A stretch of DNA of 64,000 nucleotides from Patagioenas fasciata. Its lineage: Eukaryota; Chordata; Aves; Columbiformes; Columbidae. The notes under the pieces were generated by a model. It had not been told where the DNA came from and did no database searches. It was given only the letters and a program-made list of their open reading frames with translations. Position 1 is the first letter of the stretch, and every line of letters starts with the position of its first letter. Positions 12,725 through 27,277 of the stretch are shown piece after piece. A program made the translations under genes and the position numbers. The stretch lies in the NCBI RefSeq assembly GCF_037038585.1, contig NC_092523.1, forward strand, positions 44,233,001 through 44,297,000, written 5' to 3'.

Positions 12725-15289
12725 TTGTCAGGAAGCAGAAAAAGAGAATCTGGACAGGTTCCTGAATGCAGTTCAGGTACAGCTCCCAAGTCTTTTGATG
12801 GCTTTTATACCTGAAATTAGGAATTTAAATAATCAAAACCTCAGATTTGGTCAGTGTACAACAGCTTGTCCTGTTGGTTTTGTGCCAGCTGTATTGTAAA
12901 CCTGAGCAGAGGTTTTATAGCTCTTTGAAAGACCAAGCACAGCTTTCCTACCTTTGGAAATCAAGGTGAAAAAGGAAACATTCAGAGTTTTGATGTGTGT
13001 TGGATCTCTCATCCAACCTTGCTGGACTGTGCTTCTAAATCTTTTAGTTTAGACATAGATTTAAAATGTTCTAGAGGCATGTCAACATTTTCTTTATATC
13101 TTGGAAGATAACCATTATTTAGCTTCAAGGATGACTTTAATTTAATTTAAGCAGTTATTAACAAGCAGAGAAAACACTTGCTCTAAAATTTGATAGACTT
13201 TAATTTAAATCAGTGAAAATAAACACGTGTTTACATTATAGCACACCTTAAAGAACTTTGGGGAAAAAGACTCTAAATTTTGGAAGGCTATCATGTATCT
13301 TCAATTTGACACTAAAAAATTTAAAAATGCAAACAGTCAACCAGACTGCACTAGATTAAAAAAGAACAACTTTCTGATTAGGTACTTCAACTATATTAGG
13401 ATTTAAATGTATTATGTTTTTTCAAACTTTAAGAACTCTACAAAAAAAGTTCTAGCAGATTATTAAGGCTTTGAATTAGTCAAGCTTAAGGTTTTAAACT
13501 GACAGTCAGAAGAGTTTGGATCAAAAGTAATTCACTCCATTCTCAAGAGCAATAGCACTTAATGTAGAACCTTTATTTGCTGTTGGCATTACACTAAAAT
13601 AATTGAAGTGTGATTATGATCTGTGGAGGCAATGGATGGGCTTTAGGTTTTTGTAGTTAATCCTCCTATAAGGATAACATGATACCCTGCGAATCAGTGG
13701 AGATTCACATAGATTCACTGACTGGTAAGTACCCTGGGCTTTAAAAATCCATTAATACATAACTCATAGAGATCGCTTTTACTCTAAATGTGTTTCTATA
13801 TTTCTGATTATATTTTACTTCTGTCTGAACTGTTGAATTACAGAATTCTTTCTCAATCAAATAATTTCTTGCTATCAAATAAATAATCTTTGATATGGAA
13901 TACATACATTGCACAAGGTTGGTTGAAACATCCATCTTTTTAATGTTTTGCTAGAGTAATAGTAGACATTTGTGATTCTGCTAGCAGAAATGAATAGAGC
14001 AAGTGAGATGCAATTATTCTTTCTTGATTTAATTAAACGCTGCTGTCATAGTGATCTAGTCATGCTTCTGCAATACCACACAGATTGTTTCTGGATTTAT
14101 TTGCTTTCAGATTCTAGCTCTGCTGTTACATTCTTTGTCTTGTAAGAACTTGCAAAAACCTGCAGTACTGAAGCAGTATTTGTTATTCATATTGTTTTCT
14201 GGGGCAAGTGGGAGACAAGAAGCTCCATAGGTCACCATGACCCTTTCAGGTAAAGCAGTTTGGATTCTATAATCCCTCAGAATGATCTTCCTTCCACCTA
14301 ACAGCATATCATAATACGTCAGTGGTTTTGGTGTCAAGAAATGAGTAAAAGCAAATCCAGAAAATACATTTTATTCCTGTTTAATCTGAACAAATGTTCT
14401 GAATATTTTTCTGTTTCTGTAGGAGTTGCTTTAATTTATTTTCCAGTTGACCTTAAAAACAGTCACTTAGGATGTGCGGGCAGATCCTTCCTGTCTAGAA
14501 TCTAATACCACTAGTGTTCAACAAGAACATGACGCAGAGAGGTTACTGCCAGGTTGTATTTTGCCTTCCCCTTTTATTATATGTCTGTTTGTGAGTGGTA
14601 GCATCCTGTTCCACAAACTTAGTGACTGTTCTCTAAGCCCACAAATGCCTAGGAGAAGAAGCAACAAGGAAAAAGACAAACTGCAGTAATTGTGGAAAGA
14701 TCAAACATGGGATAGACATTTCAGGGAGGAATAAATTGAAAAGGTAAATGTCTTCCTGCTCTATCTGCTTCCTGCTTTCATGGTGTTGTATTTTTTGTGA
14801 TTGTTAAAGACAGAGAGGTTCAACACAGAAAATAGGATTGCCATGTGGAATTCTAAGTGTGTTCGTATCTGAGAGTTTTGTGAGCATGTCAGTCTTTCAG
14901 CAATATGCCTTCTTTCTGTATGCTTATTTTAGGCACATGCTAACTGTGGTGCCCATGTTAAAGCAGAAGTGTATTACTTGTGAAACACCAACTGTTGATA
15001 TTTGGGAATTGCATGGGGAAATGCAAATAATTTGTAAAATCTCTTCAGTAGATTATAGCAACAGTTAGGGGAGCAAGGGCACTTCTGAAAAAAAAAATGC
15101 AAATATTTAATCATTTTTAATGGCAGGTAACAGAGATCTAGTTTCTTTTACCTTCAATGGTAAATGAAACTTTAATGAAGTAGAGCAGTAAATTAGCTTC
15201 TGGCATTTTACTTCTTAGACAGCTGTAATGCTCAGAGCCACAGGGCTTACAGGTAGGAAAGAAAATACATGAGTAGTCTGATAAACTTC

Positions 15290-15301
15290 GGGGGGGGGGG
15301 G
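15290..15301. repeat. Homopolymer G12
   Basis: Twelve consecutive G on the plus strand in an AT-rich setting. Long G runs are rare outside GC-rich DNA, are prone to length error in sequencing, and can form intermolecular quadruplexes. Confidence 0.85.
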
Positions 15302-18300
15302 AAATAGCCCTCTTAGTTCATATTATTTATCCAGAAAAGATTTCGTCAGCTAATGTCAAACAATGTTCAAGGAAATGTACTTTCTTCTTCTCTGAAAAAA
15401 ACTCTTTTGATTTTCTTCTGTTCCTAGCGTATTTGCTATATTTGCTATGTACTCTGTCATATCTGATGTTAAAGTGCATTTGTTTATTTATAGAATAAAC
15501 TAGAAAATAAGTAATTTCTTCTACCATAAATACAATAAAGTACTGTACATTCTTGAAGGTAATTAATTTAGAAAGTAGTTAAATTATGTGACTTTTAAAA
15601 AATATCCTTAAAGAAAAAAATACTTCCTATATATTTGCATGAACTGCCATATCTATTATACCCTGAGCTTTTTCATACTACTTCAGAGAGGAATTCTTAC
15701 TTTGAGTTGATGGTACTGTGTTATATAAACACTGGTTTTGCATTACTAGATTTTGTCTCAATTTACTGTTGGAAAATTGGAGACACTTCTTCACTTTAGT
15801 CTCTAATAGCACTGGTAAACCAGTACAATGATTTCAGTATTGTGACTTCAGTTTACATTTGATAGAGAATGTGTCAAGAAGGTGCATGATTGCATGGATA
15901 TCTTTGATAATTACCTCAGGAACAATCCTCCTCTTGGTTTTTTGAGGCATTTGCGCACTGATGCTGAGATTGAAAAACTTACTAGAGCTGATGATTGATA
16001 ATTTGCCCTGTAAGTAAACATTAGCTGTAGATAACATTGAGTTGGATGGGGTTTTTCTTTGTATCACAGCTGCACACACCACTACACAGTAGGAAGAAAG
16101 TGAAATTTGTCAGCTGCCCATGGAGCAGATGGAGATAAGATGTGGGGTGGGGTTTTATTTTTTTCCTCTCCTTGTAAGGCTAGTAAATTGTTACAGATCT
16201 CTAACACTGAGTGTGAAAAGGAGAATGATGTGTTTGTGTTGGTTCCACCAGCAGCTGTGACCCTCTGACATAAAACCAAAACTTTTAGAGCATACAAGTA
16301 TGGGTAGGAGGAAGGGATGATTATTAAGGTTGCAAATTGTATATGTGCAGATAGAAAGGGAGAAAGAAAGATTAGGTAAAGATCAAAGCCAAAATGGATT
16401 TTTTTGAAGCACTTAGCTCTGTCCCCTTCCCCACTCTCAGTTTTCCACTTAACAGGTTTATGTTCCTAAACATTTACTTGCTCCTCATCACAGTTGATAA
16501 AATGCTTTTCAATGCACTGTGACGAATCTAAGATCTACAGAAAGAAACAAAAGTCATTGACTGTAATTTTTCACAAGATTGAAGCAGGAGAGATCCGATA
16601 TTCAAGCAGCAGTTCAATGTCCTGCAAACATGACCTTTGAGGTCAAAAAGGTGGCTCAGAAAGGCTTTTAAACTCAAGCCTTCCTTTTTACTCCATGATC
16701 ACTTATATTCTGTCCTGTTTTCTCTCAGTTGTAAAGAGCATAAGTGCTCCTTACTCATTTTAGATTCCATTTGAAAGTTCCATCTGTGGAGGCTTGGGAA
16801 GCATCCTTCATGCCTACTGAATTATTACAAGAAAAATTTGTATCAGTGTGACCATAGGCCATTATATCTCATAACTGAAATAATTATTCTCTCATCTTAA
16901 TATTTAATCCTGCCCTTAAAAATTTGCAGACTTGCTCAGCTTCCCTTTCAAATTCAATTTCTGTAGACTAAACAATCCAGGTGCTTTTAATCTGTTTTTC
17001 AATTACAGAAGAAGTTCTTCAGTCATCTATCTAATCATTGTATTAGTCCTGCTATGCAACCCATTCCAATTTAGATTCACATTTCTTGAATAAAAAGGGG
17101 CCAGAAGTATATTCAATATTCTGAGTTTTTTCCAATGTGGAAACTGACTCCGAGCTAAAGTACCATTAGCTTTAAAACAATAAGGCTATTTGTCCTTCTT
17201 GTATTTGTTAAGTTACAGAATTGCCTCTAATTTCTTTGTTGGAATTTTGTGTCATAAAAAGGAGTCATGAAAGCATTCGTTTACAATATTTTTTTTTCTT
17301 TTTTTTCCCCCCTCACCAATAATAACAAAACACTATTGCTGTTGACTTTGGTAACATATGTCATTGTAGTGCCATCACCATCAGAGTGATACTATAGTGA
17401 AAAAATAAACATACCACGAGTAGAAATATGTTACTTGTATTACGCACTGTTAAATATTATGAGTAACTTCGTAACTAAAGATCAAGAATTCCTATATCTA
17501 TAGAATCATAAATATTACATATAAACATAGTTGAGAATATTTTACTGTAACGAAGTCTATATATTAATTAAATGCCATCCAAAAAAAGAAGTATGAATGA
17601 GTGGAGCATTTATTTAAAAAAAAAATCTGTAAAGCTGATATATTGAGAATTTTCTACTGATCTGATACTGCTTGTGGATTTAAGTGTGTTGCCTGTGGCC
17701 ATCCTGCAGCTTTAGAACAAAATACCTGGGGATTACAAAACCAACTTTATGATGCTGAGTCTTGATTGAGCAAGACTGAACAGGCAAGAATGGAACAGGA
17801 AAGGGCAGGAATTTGATCACAATAGGTTGAGTTTTTATTATACTTATTATTTTTCTTGCCAGTTTAAGAGGTAACAGGAAACAAATCTTAAAGGTAATAT
17901 AAGAGAAGCATAAGGTAGCCATCTATTCATACACATTTCTGAGAGAAAAAGTATCACAAAACACAATGTAGTTACAAAAACTGTTAGAGAAAATGACATA
18001 GTATATGTGGAAGAGAAGATGCAAACTCTGGGCTTAGTCTTTGATCATGTTTCCTTTGGGATCAACAGTTCATTTGATGATACAGATAAAAATGGAAATG
18101 TGAGGGGACATAAAATATTTTCAGCTATGAAGTATTTCCTAGTCATGACTGCAGATTTCTTGTTGTTACTGATAGGGATGCTATTAAAGATATTGCTAAC
18201 ACTTTCTTTTAAGTCTTCTGTCAAATACTGAACTTAGCTGTTTTGAGCAATTTGTTTGATCATTTTTGATTGATACCCTCGGTCCTAGATTATCTGGCTA

Positions 18301-18521
18301 TATAAATCAACATGAAAAAAATCCAGTCTTTATCTTTTCAGTAAAGTACACCTCTATATATATACAGAGAGAGATATTGAGGAGTGGAGGGCAGAGAATT
18401 TACTTTTCTATAGAGAGCGTCTAAAAGACCCTTCAGGTTGTAGTTCTATTTTGAATAACACATAAGTGGGACTCAACTAATCTGTAGGCTTTGTGTTGAC
18501 CTACTGTGTTGAGATTAATTG

Positions 18522-18545
18522 TCTCCTGCCAGATCTCCTGCCAGT
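18522..18545. repeat. 12-bp tandem duplication
   Basis: Two adjacent 12-bp copies (18522-18533 and 18534-18545) differ only at the last base. This is a recent small slippage or duplication event with no evident function. Confidence 0.7.
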
Positions 18546-21500
18546 GGAGCTCTTCTGTAAGAAAGAATCAAGAGCAGCAGCATAGTTCAGTACTAGGGAA
18601 CCAGATTCAGATGTGATACAATCAGTAGAACTTCACTTCCCCAGTAGAATTCCAGTGGCTAAAATATCAGGTCCGAATTCAGTCCATAGCATTCAAACTG
18701 CAGGCTTTCTGGTGTCACATCCCTCATGCAATTTCCTGGTGATGTCGTGCTTCATCTGCAGTCAGCTGTGTAAAAAAAAAAAACCTCAAAAAACCCAAAC
18801 AAACTATAATCCAGGAGTACTAATTAGTTGAAGGTAATGACAACAGCATGTGCTACTAACTGTTGAAATATAGTCTGAAAATTTAAAAAAATATTTAATA
18901 AATCTTCACACTTCATCAAATCAAATCAGTCACTATAATAAACCAATGACAGTGCAGTGCAGTCATGTATAGAAAATCCTGAACACAAAATATCACCAAT
19001 GATTAACTATCATTGTACCACAGACCATAATTCACCTTCCTGAGAAAGCTTTTATGATAGAAAGTAATATAATAAAATCTTTCAGCAGGTGCCATTATAA
19101 TGAGGAAATCCAGCTCGATGGAGTAAATGCAGCCAGTGAAACTCCTGTCCCTTCCAGAGGCAACAGCTTCCTCCTCTGACTGCAGCTCTTTAAATGAAAT
19201 TTCCCCTCATTTCTGGGAACTATGCCTGTTGAAACCTAAATTATACATAAATCTCGTCACAGCAGTAGGATTTGTTCTGTGCTTCTCTTGCTACTACTAA
19301 GATAGTAGCTTCTAACTTCACGCTTTTTTTTTTTTTAGTTTGATAAATAACTCTTATTCAGTATTTATAATTATAAAAATTAAATGCTGGCTGTGCTCCA
19401 TTCGCCATTCATTTCACCTATTTGTTATGCTGTTATTTGCTTTTTTCATGTACATCATAAAAAAAGTAATTTTGGGAAATGGATTCATTAATAATTGTAA
19501 TCGTAATGCCGTAACTTTAATTTTTTCAGAATGGAATGAATAGATGCTATTTTACTTTTTAATTTACAAGCTGGAAATCTAGGGAAAACAGGAGGCAAAA
19601 TGTTTTTTATAGCTCAAAAATGGCCTCTGGATGTTTATGAATACAATAGTAATGGTAAGGAAAGGATAAATAAATTAGGTGAGGCACGATATAATCAACT
19701 TTAAATTTCATCTGAGGATGGTAAATGTACATGCAACATGTCTAAGGATGGGTTCTTGCAGGCTGTTACTATGGAGGCAGCACAGATTTTGTCAATAGCA
19801 CAGCAACACTGGGCATCGTACACATTCATTAATAGCAAGACAGAACCAAACTGTCTAATGTGCAGTGCTGGTTTTCGTACCATCTCTGACACAGGTGGTA
19901 ATACCCAGCACTCTGCCTCCTATACAATAGGAAGATAACATACAGAGTCATGTTTGCAGGAGAGGTCCTAAGGAAGAAGTGAAATTCTCCTCTCCTGTGC
20001 TCCTGAAATCTTAAGGCTAACAAGGTAAGTCTATGGTTTGTTTGACCCTTCCCATTTTACCGTTATTTTACATTTAGGGATTCAATATAGAAAAGAACTG
20101 TGAGTAATCAAGTTGAAAGCATTTTTATCAGCTCTGAACAACCCAAATTGGTTAAATTTAGTGAGGTGATTCATTTAAAAACAAAATGCAGACCTGGCAG
20201 TGCTTGCCAGCTGTCTGTGGAAATATTTTCGTAAGATCGAAATAAGATTTGTAGCATTTTTGAATCTCATACAGACAGTGGCATTGCAGCAAAGGGCAGC
20301 TTCCAGCTGTGATATTCCTTCTTAGCGATCAGCTCAGCAGTTCCTGGAGGAACAAGACATGAACCAGCAGTGCTGTCATGCTGCTGGGCATCACCAGTAA
20401 TGTCAGGCAAGACTTGTCTTGTGTGTGAATTCCGGACACTGTCAGGGCTTGGGCACAACCAGCATTCACTGTTTCACAAGCCAGCACAGAAAATGTTGGA
20501 ATGTTGTTGAAACAATTGGCTGGTTTATGAGAACAATGGGAGAGGCTGCTAAACATTGAACCCTCTAGCTAAGAGAATAACTTAGGTGTGAGAATTAACA
20601 TGGTATGTCTTGGGTTATTTTAACACATAAAGAGCTGTAATGGCAATCTTCACTCTGTGCTGGGCCTTGTTGAAAATTGAAGCTCCTGACTTCATTGGAT
20701 TTATACTGTTTTGTGTAGTTTTGTATAACCTGTGATAATTATCCTAACTAACTATTAGTATCAGTGGTTAATTTAGCAGCTTTGATTAGGTGCCAGCTAC
20801 TACAAATTTTACGTGAAATTTCGTGATTTGGTGTAGTGAGTGTCCTTGCATCCAGTAATGACTGAAATTAATTTGTATTACTTTTGCTGGAATTACATTT
20901 CTGTAAATACTCCAAGAAATCTTGCTATGACATAATTTGTCAACATAAATGTTTTTTCTCACCTTTGTACACTTTTCATGCATTTTTCATCCATTCGTAC
21001 TTTCAAAAGGTTATGCTTTTGGTCCTAAAGTTTAAATGAAGAGAAGACATGGCTAGTGTGAGGCATTTTGCTACCCTCAACAGCTTAAAAGTTGTCACTT
21101 TTCCACCTTGACAGTACTGATTTACTGATTAATGGGCTGTCATCTTACCTTTGTATAAAACAACTTGGCTCCTGCTGAATTACTGAAAGAGCTGTAAAAT
21201 AGACAGTTGCACACAGTTGTTCAATTTTCTACAACTCAGAACACAGAAAGATCCACTAAATTGTATAAGGGCAGCAGCTCCTGGTTCCTGAAGAGATCCG
21301 GAGGGAGATGATCCCAACAAGGACAATTTGGTAGCTTGGGACTTTACAAACCAGTAGCCTCCACTGGACTTCTCTGTGGCTCACTAACATATTGGGCTTA
21401 CACTTTTTTTCCATTTTAATTTCTGCTGCAGGAGCCCCACTAGTCAGCCAGGTTAAAAGGATTTACACAAATCTTGTATCCACTTTGTATTTCCACTGAA

Positions 21501-24500
21501 AATCAAGTAGATCTTTAGTAGTGTGTAGTTAATCAATTGGCTTAAATCAATTGTCTGCATGCCTGGTGTCTGGGAACGAAAAGTAGCAGTGTGTTGGAAA
21601 TGGGGTTGGAGGAATCCAATTCTATTTGCTACTGAATGACTTCTTACAGCAGTGTGGAAACATAACGTTCTAGAGGTTTCATACCCTTTCCAAACCTTTC
21701 AATTAGGCCTGTAGTGTTCATGCTACTTTGGCTCTTGAGAGTATATTCATTGTATGTGCAAGCCATTCCTTCATCACTTAAGTGTTCACAGAGTACAGCT
21801 GTTCTATAGAGTTTGTTTTCAGTAGAATATTTTTCTTTTCTTTCCTTCCACTTTGTTGTGCAGCTTCCAGTTGTGCTCGTGCACCCTGCCTGTGTATTCA
21901 AATGCAACTGCCTTGGGTGCTGGGCTTCCTCCTCTAGTATTTTACCTTCCCAAATTGTAGAAAGTGTGGAGAACAGAAAAAAATATTGCCTTCTACTTAT
22001 TTTGCAGCATTGACTGCATCCAGTTCACCATTTTAATTCTTATTTGTATCCCCAAGGTAACGGTGTTATATTCTGTAATTCACCTTGTCAAATTTAATGG
22101 TATATGTGAACCATACCCAAACCCATCTTTTCTTAAGGCTGGACTTTAAAATGATCATGTCTTGCTACCCCTCTTCCGCTGAAGATTGTATTTCACTCTG
22201 GTCAACAGTGTGTTTCTTTACATGTGCATGTCTCACAATTTGACATATAGCTTGTAAGGTCTTCAAGATATTATATGTCAACAAGTAAATCAATTGAAGG
22301 GAAGTTTCATTAACTGAATAAGAACAGATATGTGCATAGGGTAACTTATTACTCATTAGAGGAGAAAACGTATGACCTTTGCAGCACTTAAACCTCAAAT
22401 AGCTGATAGGTGGATGATGTGGAAGGTTTTATATCTATGAGGCTCTTCTCTGAGCTGTTTGGAGATGTGAGAAAAAGGGAAAAAAAAAAATAAGATGTAT
22501 CAGTCAGTTAATGTTCAGTAGATCTTTGCCATACAGCAAAATGTGTGATAGTGTGATAGATTCTAACAGAACTTAGTTGATTTAAATAATAGATTTGTTA
22601 TAAGCATATGGTTTTCTGTATTTAGCTTTTGAAATTATTTTGCATGGCTGGGAAGATTTGCAGAATTCTACTACTAGGACTATGCCCCAAATTATCTTAT
22701 ACTCACACTACTAAATAGAGGCTCAGTTAAACAGCAGTAATCAACAAGATTGTTTTTCTGAACGACTCCTCAGTGACCATTTGATTTTTGATTACTGACC
22801 TACAGTGACATACAGGGCCCCTGCAAAACTGCAGAACACAATCACATCCTTCATGGACTTTTTCTTGTTGAGTCTATGTTTGACAGCTGCCAGTAGGAAC
22901 ATGCAGTGGCAACAGCAAAAGGCACTTATGCTGGGCACTGATGATCATAAAAAATTTTAAGAGATTCGTTTTTCTCAACAGCTCCTCCCTTCTAGTTTTC
23001 TGTGTTCTCATTAACAATACTCAGGCAGCAGAGACCCTGAAGATTACTCACAAATACGATAGCTGTGGGGTATTTAGATAGCAATATAGCTTTTTAATCT
23101 TTCATTTCTCAGTTTGCAACATCTGGAGAAGGCCAATGAAAAAGGTGCACCACTTATAGCAACCTATTTAGAAGACTTTGAAAGCAGATAGCCTTCTGTC
23201 TGTGCAGTAGTGTATCCTTATTTTCTGCCTTAAACCTTCTTCTTTGAGCTTACTTACCAAAGGGTCTCTCAGCTTCAGTTCTTTTGGCTTCTTTCTTGTC
23301 CTGTATCAGCTTCATGTCCAATAATTAGGTCTTTCGATTTCCATCCAGATTTGAAAGAGAATAATTTTAAAAGTCAAAAAGCAAACACACAAACTGTCAG
23401 AGGACTTAATGCCATTCTCAATGGCTTCTGATTTTCAAAAAGCTCCCTAGCATCCAAGATGGTTTTTTTGCAGCATGTCAATAAGACCAATAAGTATAGA
23501 GCTAGCAATAATTTAAAAAATCCAATTTTGATCCTTGTGTGTTACATCACTGTAGAATTACTTTAATAGTTACAAAACCCTTTTTGCTTTCTCTTGATTT
23601 GAATAATCTTCAGGAAGCTATCTCTAGATAATTTGAAACTTTCTCATACAAATCTATCTTAAAACCTCTAATGCAAACTTTGAGGTGTATTTGTTCTACG
23701 TGTCTACCTCTTGCACTCCAAATTTTGTCTTTTCACTGTGCATCACTCAGCTCTGGCCTCAAGTGTGATAAAGAATGTTAGGAGAAAATCTCTAATCTGA
23801 ATCCAGTCTAGGTTTGACTTAGAATAACTATCTCATTTTTCACTCTGTAACCACAGATTTCACCCTAACATATCTAACAATGTCCCACTGAGTATATCCC
23901 AGAGAATCTTTTTTTCTAATTCTTCCCAAATCTTACAGTAACTCTGGAAATTACTTGTCTGTAAAGGACTTTATTTTTAGCTCCCAGTAGATCCATAGAA
24001 AATTGCTAGGGCTAGTTCTGACAAGGACCAATACTTCTCCTGTCAGTTGAGGAACTCTATTTATTTCGCTGGGTCTGAAAGCAAGGCTGATCCATCTCAA
24101 TCTGTACCTCGTTCATTACTGTGAACAAGAGGTGACAGAATACAACAAACTTTCTACATAAAATTTTCAATTTCAGTTTCTATACGTTAGATAAAAAAGG
24201 GATATGTACAGGAGATTTTGTTTAGGAAATAATATTTAAACAGGAGCTCTTTTAGTTGTAGCTCCAAAATTAAACCCATTTAAAGTGCACTTATTCTAAA
24301 TAGAAATCACATCCAAATTATTGTTTTCCTGGGTGTAAAGTATTTTATATAACTGCAGTTGTGTAATGAAGTGAGGATTAGTATACTGCACATATGACAC
24401 TTGTACTGTAATTGTAAAGAAAAAATACACTCCTTGCATTAAGCCTAACATTTTCTAAAAGAATACATATATGCATTTATGAATGTGGAGGTTTTCACTT

Positions 24501-27100
24501 TTTGGAAAATGTGAACCTAATACAGAAACAAGAAAATTAACTAACCCGTGCTGCATTGAGGTTTAAATCTGGACAGTCCAGAATCAAAAGTGGCAGGAAA
24601 ATGAAGACCTTTTTTTAAGAGGAAGTACTACAGTTTTGAAGTGAAAAGACAGAAAGCAGGACATTGAAGAAAAATTTCAGTAGTAGCATTTTCTAGGCAA
24701 GAAAAAAGTATAACATAGCTCAGAAATCCACACTAGGGGGCTAATCTAACGTAGATTAGTTAAAATTATTTAACATGTTCTATTTAGCAGAAAAATCTTT
24801 TAAACTGGGATCAAGCTGCTTCTCTTACAGAATATGAATTCACTGATGAGTTAATCCTAGGGAACAGAATTGGTAGTCTTCTCACCCATTTTATATCACT
24901 TCACCCATCATTAACTTGCACAATTCACCTGTCAGTCACAAGTAAATTCCATATGGGTGTTGCTTGCTAATTACTCTAATTTACTTTTTAAATGAGGAGA
25001 TGAGAGAACAAGCAAGACACTGAAGATAACAACTTTAAAATAAATCCCTTATCATGCACAGTCATGTATTAATGTTCAACATCTGAATATCAATTTAAAT
25101 ATAGATTAAAAACTGAGGTTAGATCAGGAACAGTGCAAGTGAAATAACATTAAACTGATGTAGGTCAGAGAACACAAATCATCCTAAGGAAAACAAAGGG
25201 CAGGAGAGCAGTTGGAATAGAAAAAATATAGAACATGGGAGGAAAGGTGCAGTTGTAGTTAATTTGCTAGAATTGTTTAGCATTAGAGTAAGTCCACTCC
25301 CTAAGAAATCAATGGGAATTTTACTTCTGTTTTCAGTGGGAACAATTAGGTGAAGTGAGTTAAGAGCCTGAATCATATAGTCCTACACTACATCTTAAAC
25401 TAATATGAACTATCAGTGATAGGCTGGTTAGATTTTGTCTAAAGCTTTTTGTTAAAGTTTTGCCCTGTTCTTTTAGAAGAGTGTCAAGGTAGCGAGAAAA
25501 TGGCAAGAAAAATACTTGCAAGAAAACTGATCAAGTTATCAGGTTAGTTTAATATGAGGATTGGAAAATACGTAAAAATCTTGAAGGACAATAATGGAGA
25601 TAGATATATATTATTTGGATTGTAATATAGATACTAATGTTAGTACAGAAAAGTTGAATATTGTTCTAATGCTAATGTCTTGTGTTCTGCTTAATGAAAG
25701 TCACGAGTAGAAGCAAGTATTAAAATGTTACAATAGCTTATAACTCTCTTCTACTCTTTGCTGCATCTTCCCACTCTATTTGGGTCTGAAAATCCACCAA
25801 GAGAGGTGAAACCCTGAGCACAGAGCTCCTTTGGGAGCCTTCTCTGCACCAGCTTCAAAGTCCGTGTATGACCCTTCACAACAGAGACCAAGGGCATCTG
25901 CTGGGTCTTGTGTGCCACTAACTAAAAGAGTGGATTAAAATAGATTCTTCATGGTGAGACAATCCCATCAGAAGATGGGATGAATAGAAATGAGAAGAGA
26001 GCTTCTGCTACTGGATCTGAGTATGTTTCTTTCTGATATATATTACCTCCTTGGTAATGTGTGTCTTCTCGTTTTGGTTAATGAGAAAGTTGACAGATTC
26101 CTTCTATTTCTGACCTCTTCTGCAGCTGTTCTCAAGGGTGCAGAAAATAGTTCAGAGACACAGATAGATTTCTCTTCACCTCGCCCAGATGATGGGGTAA
26201 ATATTGCTCTCCTTTGTTTCGACTCCAATTGAAACATGATGTAGAAGCTCCGGTTATTTGGTACTCACATCTTGGAAATCTTGTCTCTAAATCACAAGTT
26301 TGTAGCTTCCTCTCAGTATTTCTTATAATCTATAGGATAATTGCAATGGATAGATCTAATTCTGACAGAACAACTTGCAAGAGGGAACTGAGAAGGCATG
26401 CCTGGGTCTTTTGTGGTCTCATTTACTACCACCACAATAAGAAGCTGTTTTCAATATAATTTCTGGTAATGTTTAAAGATTTTTTTTCATTTTGAGTTTA
26501 ACTACAGTTACAGATTTCTCAGTGGTGGAGAAAAACTATGTGATTTTAACATTATGTGAAATGTTTTGATTTATTTAATTGAAATTTTATGTCTTTTAAA
26601 TTACTGTTAGTTTGTAGGAAAATCGCAAATAATTCCTTGCACATGAAAAATATGGAAAATTGTAAGGCTTAGGCAGAACAATCTTTACAACTAAGCCATC
26701 AGCAGACTAATCCTTCTGTTCTCTACCTTGCCAAACTGAGTATGTCTGTATGTCAATCATAGTACTAATTTGATTAGGCGTGTGAACGTCCTGAACCCCA
26801 GTCCTTCACCTGATTCTGGATTTTCAGCACTCCCTGTGAGACCATGAGTCCACAGTTGACAACAACCTTATGACAGCCCTAGAAGACAGTACAGGCACAT
26901 AAGTCATGTCTTCATTCCTGTGCTGTACATACAGAGAGTGTTTGCTCCTGGGGTTTTTCTGAAGACGATGAAAACAATCTTAGAGTTTGCTACAGAGAAC
27001 TGGGCTCCACTGCTGAAATGCATCTAAAATGGCTTTTCCATTAGCAAAATCCATTTTGGGCTTTATTTTTTCAGTTGTGTAATCAAACAGGCTGGTTCTT

Positions 27101-27277
27101 GAAAAACAAAACAAAACAAGCCCCAAAAAAACAAATACCAAAAACCATCAAAAAACTCAAATCCAAGCAAATAATAATAACCACCCCCCCTCAAAACCCC
27201 ACAAAGACAAACAAAAAACCATAAAGACAAAAAAAAAAAAAACCACTGAAAGAAAATCAATCAACCAAACAAACAAA
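27101..27277. repeat. G-poor A/C low-complexity tract
   Basis: Nearly 180 bp made almost only of A and C on the plus strand, with units such as AAAAC, AAAC and CCA and a run of eight C. A 65-codon minus-strand ORF through it is an artefact, mostly F, L, W and G. It is likely a decayed simple repeat. Confidence 0.8.

Larger units (their letters stand above)
12777..27100. other. Long AT-rich non-coding stretch
   Basis: About 14 kb in which I find no credible exon chain, RNA gene or named transposon. ORFs stay below about 90 codons and look random. Small structures are G12 at 15290-15301, a 12-bp tandem duplication at 18522-18545, and an 8-bp dyad at 24741-24759. The stretch is compatible with a gene desert or a large intron. 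Confidence 0.4.

Noticed and set aside
27063..27260. 65-codon minus-strand ORF rich in F, W and G
   Set aside because: Translation of the A/C low-complexity tract.
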